A stretch of DNA of 64,000 bases from Lysobacter sp. 5GHs7-4 (GTDB lineage Bacteria; Pseudomonadota; Gammaproteobacteria; Xanthomonadales; Xanthomonadaceae), in NCBI RefSeq assembly GCF_021284765.1, contig NZ_CP089924.1, positions 3,490,001 to 3,554,000 on the forward strand, written 5' to 3'. The notes under the pieces were generated by a model. The model ran no database searches. It saw only the letters and a list, made by a program, of their open reading frames with translations, and had not been told where the DNA came from. Shown here piece after piece: positions 18,080-26,200 of the stretch (positions are counted from its first letter, which is position 1; each line of letters starts with the position of its first letter). The position numbers were made by a program, and so were the translations under genes.

Positions 18080-18406
18080 GTTGCCTGCAGGCAGGAAAAT
18101 TCGGTTTGACTCAATGACTTCACAGCGAGCAACTGGAGTGACGTACGCTGGGCCGCCAGCGTAGAAACCTTACTCACGGACGCATCTGGCAACCTCGTCG
18201 AGATCCACTGCCAGATTCGGGACATGACTCGCTGCCGCCCTCAGATCGCCTGATCGCTGAGCCCGGTTATATGCCAGCTTGTTAGCAGTAGCCGGCAGTC
18301 CTAAGATCGATTAGTAACATAGGGATAGCGCCCCATACGGCGCGCTGCGGATAAGCCGTATGGCCGGACACCAGGCTCTAGTTATTAGGTAGTTTGGGCT
18401 CACACC
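18080..18406. other. Gene-free start of the island
   Basis: No convincing gene is present. Visible structure: a TACGCTGG/CCAGCGTA hairpin at 18144-18163, a GTTAGCA core (18291-18297) resembling an integron R' box that could be the left border of the first cassette, and a perfect 9-bp inverted repeat CCATACGGC/GCCGTATGG at 18333-18341 and 18355-18363. The last lies 44 nt before the next gene and may be an operator. Confidence 0.45.
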
Positions 18407-18646
18407 ATGAATATGCAGCAATTCCTACAAAAAGTCGTTGCAGGCCAGACCAGCTTTGATCCATCCAGTGATTCGGAGGCAGCCCTCCGCGACTTTCAGC
18501 TTGTCGCAGCACTGATACTCAAAGCCGAAGAGTTTGGCTACGTAACCGATGTCATTCCCCATCAAGAGTCGGATAGCGGCAATGACTACTACGACACAGT
18601 GGTTGTTGGAGGCATTACCAAGAGTGGACGCCAGGTCGCGGGGTGA
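18407..18646 (+). CDS. Small cassette-encoded protein of unknown function (79 aa)
   Basis: MNMQQFLQKVVAGQTSFDPS begins a 79-residue acidic protein with a predicted helical middle (RDFQLVAALILKAEEFGYVT) and an end YYDTVVVGGITKSGRQVAG. The final GGITKSGR pattern resembles the wing and last helix of small winged-helix domains seen in bacterial conflict systems, but this is only a resemblance. Its stop lies a single base before an attC-like site, as in integron gene cassettes. The peptidase gene follows 83 nt downstream on the same strand. Codon use is less GC-biased than in the flanking chromosome. No function can be assigned. Confidence 0.6.
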   Translation: MNMQQFLQKVVAGQTSFDPSSDSEAALRDFQLVAALILKAEEFGYVTDVIPHQESDSGNDYYDTVVVGGITKSGRQVAG

Positions 18647-18647
18647 C

Positions 18648-18707
18648 CGCTAACAATTTACTCAAGCCCAACTCGCTTCGCAGGTCGGCATAGTTCAGGC
18701 GATAGAG
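18648..18707 (+). repeat. attC-like integron recombination site
   Basis: A 60-nt stretch runs from CGCTAAC to GATAGAG with inner blocks AACAATTTACTCAAGCC, a central CGCTTCGC, and TCGGCATAGTTCAGGCG. This is the layout of the short attC sites of Xanthomonas and Pseudomonas integrons (TAACAATT-CAAGCC-CTTCG-GGC-TTCAGGCGTTAG). The right core box has one change (GATAG for GTTAG). It starts 1 nt after one gene's stop and ends 22 nt before the next gene's start, as cassettes do. Confidence 0.65.
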
Positions 18708-18729
18708 CACACACGGAGCAAGACGCATA

Positions 18730-19764
18730 GTGGAAGTTCTAAAAGCGACATACGGCCCTAGAGAGCCGGGAGCCAAATGGCAAATCGTCGCATTAGGTTC
18801 GCTTCAAGCAAATCCTGTAACCGCTCAAGAGTTCGGCCTTTCACGGGTCAGGGACGGTGTCCACCTTGCAGGGCAAACCTCCTTCGGCCCGATCTCGTAT
18901 TACTTGGGTCAGAGCGTCGTTCCCATAGTCGCAATGTCGAACGATCTGTCGTGGATGAAGTGCATCGGCACAGGGTTCTTCGTTAGCTGCTCTGGGCTAC
19001 TCGTTACCGCAGCACACGTGATCGCCGACCCAATCGAGAGTGACTATGCAGCATCCCGAGAAGTGTCCAATTCCACGTGGCAATCAGATGCCGTGACACT
19101 TGGGGTGATGATCCCTACGAACCCCATCATGGAAGCTAGTGGATATGTCTTTCGTCACCTTGAGTGGGCCACCTTTCTAGCTGAAAAGACCGACTCTCCG
19201 CTTCCTTTCCGGCGTTCGCACCTCAAGCTAAACGCGGACATTGCCATTTGCAAAGTCCGACAACCAGATGCGCGAGTCCCGTATCAGCCTTTGGCCCTAA
19301 TTCAGAAGGGAATCCGAGGTTTTGGAGCCGTCATTGGAAAGAATGCTACCGCTATTGGCTACGGCGAGATGAAAGATCACATCCAGCTCAAGATTGATGG
19401 GGATCAAGTTCATTGCGACCTTCCGTTTCAGCTAAACATTTCAACAGGCGTCATACTGGAACACTTTGCAGACAACGCCATTAGTCGCGCATCACCCTCT
19501 CCCGGCCCTTGCTTTTCCGCATCTCTGCCGCTGCCACCTGGCATGAGCGGCAGCCCGATCTTTGATCATGAGGGAATCTATGTGCATGGTGTCGCGAGCA
19601 TGGGCTTGTCGGATTCCGATGGCCCCACGGACCATGGCTATGGCTCAATGCTATCCCATGCAATTCAACTGCCAATTCCCGGGCTGGCGGGCAGCAGCCT
19701 TGCCGACGTCACGCGGGCAGGCAGAGACGGCATGATGATCATGCATGGTCCAGGAGACATGTAG
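18730..19764 (+). CDS. Trypsin-like serine peptidase, cytosolic
   Basis: The 344-residue protein has the S1/trypsin-like triad in order: His96 in GLLVTAAHVIAD, Asp170 in LNADIAICKV, and Ser273 in LPPGMSGSPIFD. There is no signal peptide and no PDZ domain, unlike DegP/HtrA proteases, so a cytosolic role is more likely. The start is GTG at 18730, 22 nt after an attC-like site, with CGGAG upstream. The stop is followed within 5 nt by another attC-like core (GCCTAAC), so the gene has the form of an integron cassette. Cytosolic trypsin-like peptidases occur as effectors in bacterial defence and conflict loci. That role is inferred here from the mobile context only. Confidence 0.75.
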   Translation: MEVLKATYGPREPGAKWQIVALGSLQANPVTAQEFGLSRVRDGVHLAGQTSFGPISYYLGQSVVPIVAMSNDLSWMKCIGTGFFVSCSGLLVTAAHVIADPIESDYAASREVSNSTWQSDAVTLGVMIPTNPIMEASGYVFRHLEWATFLAEKTDSPLPFRRSHLKLNADIAICKVRQPDARVPYQPLALIQKGIRGFGAVIGKNATAIGYGEMKDHIQLKIDGDQVHCDLPFQLNISTGVILEHFADNAISRASPSPGPCFSASLPLPPGMSGSPIFDHEGIYVHGVASMGLSDSDGPTDHGYGSMLSHAIQLPIPGLAGSSLADVTRAGRDGMMIMHGPGDM

Positions 19765-19769
19765 GGTGC

Positions 19770-19797
19770 GCCTAACATTTCGTTCAACTCAGGCGTT
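19770..19797 (+). repeat. Degenerate attC-like site after the peptidase gene
   Basis: GCCTAACATTTCGTTCAA is the canonical left half of a short attC site. It is joined directly to CTCAGGCGTT, the typical right half without its last bases. The middle stem seems to have been deleted, so recombination here is probably dead. Confidence 0.55.
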
Positions 19798-19983
19798 CCT
19801 CAGCGCGTGCTCCTGGTCGAACGCTGACACGATGGGAAAGTGGTGTACGAAAGCAACCCGGGCGGCAAACGGCAGCACCCGCATCGATCTTAAGAGCCGG
19901 GAAAATTGAGCACCGACCACGACGCACCAGGCATTCCATAGGAGATGGCGGGAAAAGCACTCCCACTAACCTATTGCTTTTAA

Positions 19984-20044
19984 AGCTCAGCGGCTAGAAC
20001 TGTTAATCAGGGGGTCGTTGGTTCGAGTCCAACTTCGGGCGCCA
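19984..20044 (+). repeat. Truncated tRNA-Asn copy (att site)
   Basis: Positions 19999-20044 are identical to the last 46 nt of the intact tRNA-Asn. Upstream an AGCTCAGCGGCTAGA remnant of the D arm remains, but the 5' acceptor strand and the 5' anticodon stem are missing. It cannot be a working tRNA and marks an integration junction. An imperfect hairpin (AAAGACTTACGCA/TGCGTAGGCCTTT) follows. Confidence 0.8.
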
Positions 20045-20080
20045 AAATTCAAAGACTTACGCAGCAATGCGTAGGCCTTT

Positions 20081-20124
20081 AATTTTACGTCCGACGTAAA
20101 ATTCGTCTCACAAACGAAGAGACG
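20081..20124. repeat. Two adjacent palindromes
   Basis: AATTTTACGTC, C, GACGTAAAATT is a perfect 11+11 bp palindrome (20081-20103). CGTCTC/GAGACG (20104-20109 and 20119-20124) is a second inverted repeat beginning at the next base. They lie 37 nt inside the second island segment and could be operator, recombinase arm or terminator sites; nothing tells which. Confidence 0.5.
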
Positions 20125-20539
20125 AGACATCGCTGCACTCAAGCTCGACTTTGAGCCAAAGCTCGCTCCTGCCTCATTGGCTCTCGTGCGACTACAAGAT
20201 GCCGGCCCTCGCGCTCGCTGTTCGCGCAGGCGCCTGGCCCCGCTGGCCGGCAGCCGATCGATGCACGGCAGCGGCTGTGGCTGCGGTGATAGCGGCCGCC
20301 ATCCGCGGCGCTGGCTAGCAGCAGGTCGACGGCGCTGCAGCGCGATCACCGCCAGTGCCGGCGATGGTCAGTACCAAGTCGATTATGGCCTCAGCCCATG
20401 CGCTGGCCCGCAGTTGCGGCGGCGCTGCATGAGCTCACTACTGCCTGCGACAGGTGCAACAACACCGACCACCGTCACACCAAAAAAACCGCCGGCAAAC
20501 TGTCCGTGTAAGGTGCTTACTGCAGACGGCTGCACTCAG

Positions 20540-20698
20540 TCAGTACAGGACGCCTTTCAAAAAGTGAAGCAGGATCGCCAAGACAACCGGCGTCAGCACA
20601 ATCATGCGTTGTCGTTTGTCCTTGATGAAGTAGAGGGCCAGCGCGACAGAGAGCATCGCGAGGCAATACATGATGGCGAATAGAATCTCTCTCGGCAT
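20540..20698 (-). CDS. 52-aa two-helix membrane protein
   Basis: The frame MPREILFAIMYCLAMLSVAL ... to YFIKDKRQRMIVLTPVVLAI ... ends LKGVLY. It has two hydrophobic helices (about residues 5-23 and 33-49) joined by a basic turn (KDKRQR). It starts 6 nt after the stop of the 271-residue gene on the same strand, with a GGGGG run upstream, so the two are probably translated from one message. Size and topology resemble holin-like, immunity-like or regulatory small membrane proteins, but there is no homology-level evidence. It was read directly from the sequence. Confidence 0.55.
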   Translation of the reverse strand: MPREILFAIMYCLAMLSVALALYFIKDKRQRMIVLTPVVLAILLHFLKGVLY

Positions 20699-20704
20699 GG
20701 CAGC

Positions 20705-21520
20705 TTAGAACCCCCAACGCGTCGGGCCAGGATAGCTCTGATTGCAATTCCTGTGTCGCTGGTCGTGGCCGCTGCCTCCGGAGCGTATTAGTGCCCCTAC
20801 AGCCAGCCCGCAGCCCACTGCGCCCAAGCCAGTCTCTGCTAGCGGGCATGTAGCGATAATTCCGCCCACTGCGAGCATGCCATCTACGTCCTCATCATTG
20901 GCGGTGTCGCATTCGCCCCTTCGCCATACTTCGAAGTAGTGCTTATCTTGCGCGATTGTTCCGGGGTCGTAAGTCAGGGAGTACCAGTTGTCGTGATAGT
21001 CGAAGCCGCGAATGCCCATTTGGCGAGAGAAATCGCCCACTTGGTAGTCGGGCTTGAAGTAGTCGGCACCACACGGAGACAACTCGCAAGGGCCACCGGC
21101 ACCGCTCGGAGGGCGCCACTCGGTGGGGCCGATTACACGCTCCCAACCGCCAGGACGGTTTGCGGCCGCCCGCACGGAGTCCGCAAATGCATTTGCCGCT
21201 TGAATGTTGTTTCCCGCGTATGCCATTGCGACCTGTTGGAGAGGTGCATCAGCTTCGCCGAGCGAATTGCTCACATACACCCGATCCGTAGGAGCATCGT
21301 AGACCACATTGATCAATTGGCTCCCATCGCCAATTGTTATCGTGGTCTGCCTAGTTATCCCGTTTTGGGCTGTGTAGAGTCGATCAAGCTCGAACACCGG
21401 CACGTCAATCGGATTTTCGTGTTCCCAGTTGTCGCCGCCGCCGTCGCCGGCTCTAGCCGGGCCGTTGAATACCGTCGCAAGTAATACGGCCACTCCGGCC
21501 GCCTTCCAAAGTTTCTTCAT
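20705..21520 (-). CDS. Secreted protein of unknown function
   Basis: The 271-residue protein starts MKKLWKAAGVAVLLATVFNG with a signal peptide ending in ARA. The mature part is acidic and aromatic (DYHDNWYSLTYDPGTIAQDK) with paired cysteines (GGPCELSPCGADYF; RRGECDTANDEDVDG) and a Gly/Ala-rich hydrophobic patch near the end (AETGLGAVGCGLAVGALIRS), then a basic tail. It lies in the tRNA-Asn island and is followed by a tiny membrane protein gene. I do not recognise the family. A start nine codons upstream (GTG) is possible but would precede the signal peptide. Confidence 0.65.
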   Translation of the reverse strand: MKKLWKAAGVAVLLATVFNGPARAGDGGGDNWEHENPIDVPVFELDRLYTAQNGITRQTTITIGDGSQLINVVYDAPTDRVYVSNSLGEADAPLQQVAMAYAGNNIQAANAFADSVRAAANRPGGWERVIGPTEWRPPSGAGGPCELSPCGADYFKPDYQVGDFSRQMGIRGFDYHDNWYSLTYDPGTIAQDKHYFEVWRRGECDTANDEDVDGMLAVGGIIATCPLAETGLGAVGCGLAVGALIRSGGSGHDQRHRNCNQSYPGPTRWGF

Positions 21521-21700
21521 GTCCGTATGACCCCAACTTAGCCGCACCTTCGGCCGGAGTAGTCGATCACACCGACTATCTGATATTCAAGGCGGAACGA
21601 GAGTGTAAAAATACCGCCAAAATTCGACGGGGAACCGCAGAAAGAGCGGGACTTCTTGGCTGATGCAGTCTCTATTTTGGGAGACTGGTCCAGCCATATT

Positions 21701-21724
21701 GTTCGAGTCCAACTTCGGGCGCCA
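21701..21724 (+). repeat. Distal 24-nt copy of the tRNA-Asn 3' end (att site)
   Basis: GTTCGAGTCCAACTTCGGGC followed by GCCA repeats the last 24 nt of tRNA-Asn, preceded by unrelated sequence. It marks the distal boundary of the island. Confidence 0.8.
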
Positions 21725-21731
21725 AATACTG

Positions 21732-21765
21732 AAAGACCCGCGATTTCGATCGCGGGTCTTTTTTT
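21732..21765 (+). terminator. Probable original tRNA-Asn terminator
   Basis: AAAGACCCGCGA, a six-base loop and TCGCGGGTCTTT form a perfect 12-bp stem followed by TTTT. It is the strongest of the three hairpins that follow tRNA-Asn copies and lies on the chromosomal side of the island. Confidence 0.8.
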
Positions 21766-21839
21766 GCGCCCGATTTTTGCGTCGGCTCAGGATGCCGCGA
21801 CGATAGGCGCCGGATCGCAGAGCCGGCAGCTCGGCGTGT

Positions 21840-22565
21840 TCAGGACGCGCACTCGCAATCGCCGGCGAAAGTCTTGCAGCTCGCAGGCACCACCCATTGC
21901 TCGCGATAACCCTCGGTGTCCGGGGTCAGCCGGATCACGCCGCGCACGGCGCCGATGTACCAGCGCCCGCGGTGTTCGACGATGCTGGACGGCATCAGCC
22001 GCCACCACTGCATGTTGCGATGCAGGCGCGCGGTCTGCAGCGTGCGCAGGTCCAGACGGTTCACGCCCATCACCGACACCAGATACAGACTGCCGCCGCG
22101 CGTGTAGCCGGCCAGCGGCGCCTCGTCGAGCTTGAGCACCTGCTCGATCTGCCACTGACCGGTGTCGCGCGCACGCAGCCGGTAGATGGCGCCGCCACCG
22201 GCCGCGCGATCGGACAGGTCGGACGCGACGAAGATGTCGCCGCGATGATGCGCGAACGCGACCGGCTTGCTGTCCAGCAACGTGCGCCGCTGCCGCCCGG
22301 CATCGGTGACCCACTCCAGCGACCCGCCGGCCAGCCCGTGGTTGCGGCCGACCAATTGACCGCGCTTGCCGATCGCCCACACCAGGTCGCGGATCTTGGC
22401 CCCGGACTCGTGCGGCGTAAACGTCAACTGGCCCCCGCTCACGCGCGCGCTCCACTGCCGCTGGACCATGCTGGTGCAGTGCCATTCCACGCCCGATTGC
22501 GGCGGATCGATCACGGCCCAGGACGAGGACGCGCCGGCGAAGGCCAGAACGACGCCGGTCAGCAT
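21840..22565 (-). CDS. Hypothetical exported protein
   Basis: The 241-residue protein begins with a hydrophobic signal-like segment (MLTGVVLAFAGASSSWA). It has four cysteines, two of them at the extreme end (CKTFAGDCECAS), and repeated short beta-strand patterns such as GGSLYLVSVMGVNRLDLRTL and GRWYIGAVRGVIRL, suggestive of a beta-rich, propeller-like fold. The N-terminus lacks basic residues; the upstream in-frame sequence (RRAFGRRRPNL) would supply them but offers no standard start codon. It sits between the island and pilE on the same strand. Family unknown. Confidence 0.6.
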   Translation of the reverse strand: MLTGVVLAFAGASSSWAVIDPPQSGVEWHCTSMVQRQWSARVSGGQLTFTPHESGAKIRDLVWAIGKRGQLVGRNHGLAGGSLEWVTDAGRQRRTLLDSKPVAFAHHRGDIFVASDLSDRAAGGGAIYRLRARDTGQWQIEQVLKLDEAPLAGYTRGGSLYLVSVMGVNRLDLRTLQTARLHRNMQWWRLMPSSIVEHRGRWYIGAVRGVIRLTPDTEGYREQWVVPASCKTFAGDCECAS

Positions 22566-22815
22566 GAGGTTCGGGCGCCTGCGACCAAACGCGCGACGAA
22601 GCCCTTGCAGCTACAGCGCATCGTGGCTCCGCCGTCCCTGCCCCATCCCCCCTGATCGCTGTCCATGCTCCCCCGCTCCATCGCCGCCATGTTGCCCATC
22701 TTCTCAGAAGACGGGCGCGTCGGTTTCAACCGGGCACCACGGCTCGGCGCATCCCCACAAACAAACAGGGCCGCGGTTTCCCGCAGCCCTGTTCGCGTAT
22801 CGGTCTACCTGGACC

Positions 22816-23226
22816 TTACCAGCAGCGCGCGATATCCGAAGTCGCCGCCGTTTTCACGCCGGCGGCGTTGAGCCCCAGGCTGCCGCACAGGGTGTCCTGC
22901 GTCTGCGGCCCTTGCGGCGTGGCCGTCAGAGTGAAGGTGTTGACGGTCTGGTTGGCGATGGCGATGTTGTAGTACGCGGTGCCCTGGCGCGGCGAGACGT
23001 TCATGCCGGCCGGGAGCGCGAAGCCCACGTAGGTACTGTTGACCGTGCGGAAACGCTCGGCGAGCTGGGCGATCTCGACCAGATCGGCCTTGGCCTGGCC
23101 GCGACGGGCCTTGCGCACGCTGTCCTGGTACGCGGGGACGGCGACGGCGACCAGGATGCCGACGATCGCGATCGCGATCATCAGCTCGATCAGGGTGAAG
23201 CCTCGGATGGCGTTGGAACGATTCAT
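22816..23226 (-). CDS. pilE: Type IV minor pilin PilE
   Basis: The 136-residue prepilin has the class III leader and cleavage motif (MNRSNAIRG, then FTLIELMIAIAIVGILVAVA) with Glu5, followed by the alpha-1 helix and a small globular domain with a C-terminal cysteine pair (DTLCGSLG; DIARCW). The start at 23226 gives a nine-residue leader. It is the last gene of the fimT-pilV-pilW-pilX-pilY1-pilE cluster, 22 nt after pilY1. PilE primes or incorporates into type IV pili. Confidence 0.93.
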   Translation of the reverse strand: MNRSNAIRGFTLIELMIAIAIVGILVAVAVPAYQDSVRKARRGQAKADLVEIAQLAERFRTVNSTYVGFALPAGMNVSPRQGTAYYNIAIANQTVNTFTLTATPQGPQTQDTLCGSLGLNAAGVKTAATSDIARCW

Positions 23227-23248
23227 GTCTGCGCGCTTCCTGATTGCG

Positions 23249-26200
23249 TTAACGGACCTGACGCCACGACTGACGTCCGCACATGCCCCACTTGTACAGC
23301 GGCGGGCCACCGGCGGCCTGGACGATGCGCGAACAAGCCGGCATGCCCAGACGCGCAGCGATCTCCGCGGCGGTCGCGTTGGCCGGCAGATCCGGCGGCG
23401 GCGGCGGGCTGAAGATGTTCACGTCGGTGATCGGACCGCTGGTGTCGGCGTCCAGCTTCAAGGCGCCGGAGTTGCCGGACATCGGATCGGCCGTGGGCGA
23501 CCCAGGCCGCACGCTGCTCATGTAGGCGCTGCCGCTGAGTGCGCTCAGGCCATAGAGCCAGTTGGTGCCGCCCGCCGCGCAGCCGGTCTCGGCCGCGTTG
23601 GCGCTGCTGGAAACGATAGGTTCGAAGGTCGGGAAGAAGAAGGTGCCGTCCTGGATGCGCGGACGTCCGACCATGCGCTCGCCGGTCTGCACGGGCGCCG
23701 CCGCGCCGGTCTTCACCGCCAGGTCCAGGAACCAGCCGGACTTGGTCAGGAAGTTCACCGAGTTCTGCGTGACCTCGCGGATGCCGTCGTTGGTGTCGTT
23801 GCTGAGCACCTGCTGGACCAGCGCGGTGGCGCGCGCCGCGGTGACGCGGGTGCCGTTGTCGACCACGCCGTAGACCGACTGCATGTCCTTGTTGTCGGAG
23901 TCGCCACCGAAGGAATAAGCACCGGTACCGAACAGGATCATCACGCCGCTGGACGGACCAGCCACGGCGTTGAGGCCGCCGGTGATGGGCTGGCGCTTGC
24001 CGTTGGCGTCCTTGGCGGTGAAGAAGGGCTTGTCGGCGCCGAACGCGACCGTGTTGGTGCGCAGGTCGAACTTCCAGATGTTGCCGTGCAGATCGCCGCC
24101 GTAGACGGTGTCGACGTAGCCGTCGCTGCCGGCGGTGAAGGTGCCGCCACCGGCCGCGTCGTAGACGTAACGGTCCAGCGCCATCACGTTGCCCATGCCG
24201 TTGGGATCGGTGGGCACGCCGGTGCCGGCGGCTTCGGCGACTTCGATGGTGACCACGGTACCGTCGAGCACGTCGACCACGAACAGCGACGCCTTGCCGC
24301 TGATGCTGCCGTAGCCGTTGCCGAAGATCGCCTTCCAGCGGGTGCCGGCCGAGGTGCGCACCGGCACGACCAGCGGCTTGCCCAGCACGTGACCGATGCG
24401 TTGGCCGGTGGTGCCGGTGACCTTGTCGTTGACCTCCCACAGCACGCTGCCGGAGTTGAACAGGCTGGGATCGGTCACGTTGAGGCCGAACACGCTGCGT
24501 CCGCCCGCGCCTGAGGCGCCGACCAGGACGGTGGACCAGCCGGTGCCGCTGTAGGCGTCGGACACGGTGACCGGGCCGTCGACAAAGTAGCGGTGCTGGA
24601 AGATCTGATCGCCCTTGCGGTCCGGGTCGTACGGGAACAGCAGGTTGCCCATGTGACTGACGGAGGTCGACGGGATGTAGCCGAACGACTCGCCGCCGTC
24701 GTCGCCACGGATGCCGTGCAGCATGCCGTCGTTGGCGCCGACGTAGACCATCGGCAGGCGGGTCTTCTTCGCCGTCAGGTAGGCTTCGTAGTTGTACGGG
24801 TCGTAGTCGGTGGCGTTGTTGCCGCGCAGCGTGGTGTAGCCGTAGTTGTCGAAACCCGACGACACCACCGGCGACGAATTGATGATGTCGCCCAGGCGGG
24901 TGGTGCGGTCGCGCAGCTTGCCGCCGTTCTTCTTCTCGCCCGTGTCCTGGCCGGCCAGGTAGGCCACGGCTTCGGATTCGCTCACGCCCAGCGTGGTCAC
25001 CGCCGCCTTGGTGCAGGTCGCCAGCGTGTCCGAACACAGGGTCGTGAACACGTCGCCTAGATTGCCGGACGAGAACGACTTCACCACCGGCTTGATCGCG
25101 CCGCCGGTGGTCGTACCGAACAGCAGGTTGCGGCCGGTACGCGCCAGCTGCGCGCTGGCCTCCCACTTGGCGGTGAAGACGATCTGGCCGGCGGCGTTCA
25201 CGCTCACCGAAGAGCCGTTGAGGCGGCTGTACCAGTCGGTGTTGTTGTTCTTGGATTCGTAGAACGGCACCACCGACAGCGAATTGGCCGAGATGCGCGC
25301 GCCGCTCAGGCCGGTGCTGCCCGACGGGCTGGCGCCGCCGGCGACCGAGGCCAGCACGCGGCGCATGGCGGCGGTGATGTCGGCCGGCGTGCGGGCGTTG
25401 ATGTACTCGCCACGGGTGTTGACCGAGGCGTGCCAGATATCGTCGACGGTGGTCGGGTTGTCGTTCTGCCAGCCGGGCCAGGCCGGATTGGTCACGAACG
25501 GATCCTGCGCGACGTCGGGATTGAAGATGGTGCCGCGCGCGCCCAGGGTGATGCCGTAGAAATTGATGTGCAGGCGGCGTTCGCAATCCAGCTTCTTGCT
25601 GGGCGAGGCGTTCTTGCACTCGTCGGGCACCGGCACGCGGCCGCCGTTGGCGCCGAGTGCGAAGTTGCCGTCGGTGCGCAGCGGCACCACGCCGCCGGCC
25701 TCGGTGCCGAGGTAGTACTGGCTGACGATGTCGGCCATGGTGTCGGAGTTGCTGTCGGCGAACGGCGCGCCCATGTTGCCGTCGATGTTGCCGGTGGTGA
25801 TGGTGCCGCCGTTGCTGTAGCCGTCGGTGAACAGCATCACCGCGTTCTTCTGGCAAACGCGCTGGACCGGAGCGCCGCCCTTGCCGTCGGCGACCGCGTC
25901 GGTACGCCGGAACTGGCTGGCCGCCGCGCTGACCGCCTGGCGGTTCGGCGTGCCGCCGCTGGCGCCGAGCGCGAACACGCCGTTGGTATACAGGTCGTCG
26001 CGACGGGCCTGCACGCTCATGTCCTGCATGTAGACGCGTTCGTTGGCGTTGCCGATCGGGTCGTTGAAGCTGCCGTTGGAGTTGATCGGGAAGAAGCCGA
26101 CGCGCATGTCCTTGATGTCGGCCAGCGAACGGCTCATGCCCGCCACCATCGCGCGGTTGCGGTTGCCGTAATAGCTGAACCAGTTGGCGAAGTTCTGCAG

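Larger units (their letters stand above)
19765..20539. other. Gene-poor junction between island segments
   Basis: No gene could be supported. The stretch holds the degenerate attC (19770-19797), the middle tRNA-Asn copy (19984-20044) with its own hairpin, two strong palindromes (20081-20124), and a GC-rich block at about 20200-20430. That block's reading frames lack start signals and recognisable motifs and may be a remnant of an older chromosomal gene. Confidence 0.5.
18042..21724. mobile_element. tRNA-Asn genomic island with tandem att repeats
   Basis: The island runs from the intact tRNA-Asn to the most distal copy of its 3' end. A middle copy at 19984-20044 divides it into a 2.0-kb and a 1.7-kb segment. 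Its genes use visibly more A and T (about half GC in the protease gene against about two thirds outside), and include a peptidase, unknown secreted and membrane proteins, and attC-like sites. No integrase, transposase or relaxase was found, so it is either decayed or mobilised in trans. The native tRNA terminator is probably the strong hairpin after the distal copy (21732-21765). Confidence 0.75.
21521..21839. other. Distal island end and tRNA terminator
   Basis: No gene is seen. The region holds the promoter side of the secreted-protein gene, the distal tRNA-Asn 3' copy and the strong hairpin after it. Confidence 0.5.

Noticed and set aside
19784..19966. 60-codon minus-strand frame after the peptidase gene
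   Set aside because: It overlaps the attC remnant, lacks a ribosome site, and its translation shows no hydrophobic or domain pattern.
19987..20349. 120-codon minus-strand frame at the middle att site
   Set aside because: Its end reads through the duplicated tRNA-Asn sequence, so it cannot be an independent gene of the element with any confidence.
20177..20683. 168-codon plus-strand frame in the island
   Set aside because: Basic, low-complexity start, overlaps the better-supported 52-aa gene on the other strand and has no recognisable domain; possibly a remnant.
18042..21724. Prophage remnant
   Set aside because: No phage structural, replication or lysis gene is recognisable; the tRNA repeats and attC-like sites explain the region better.
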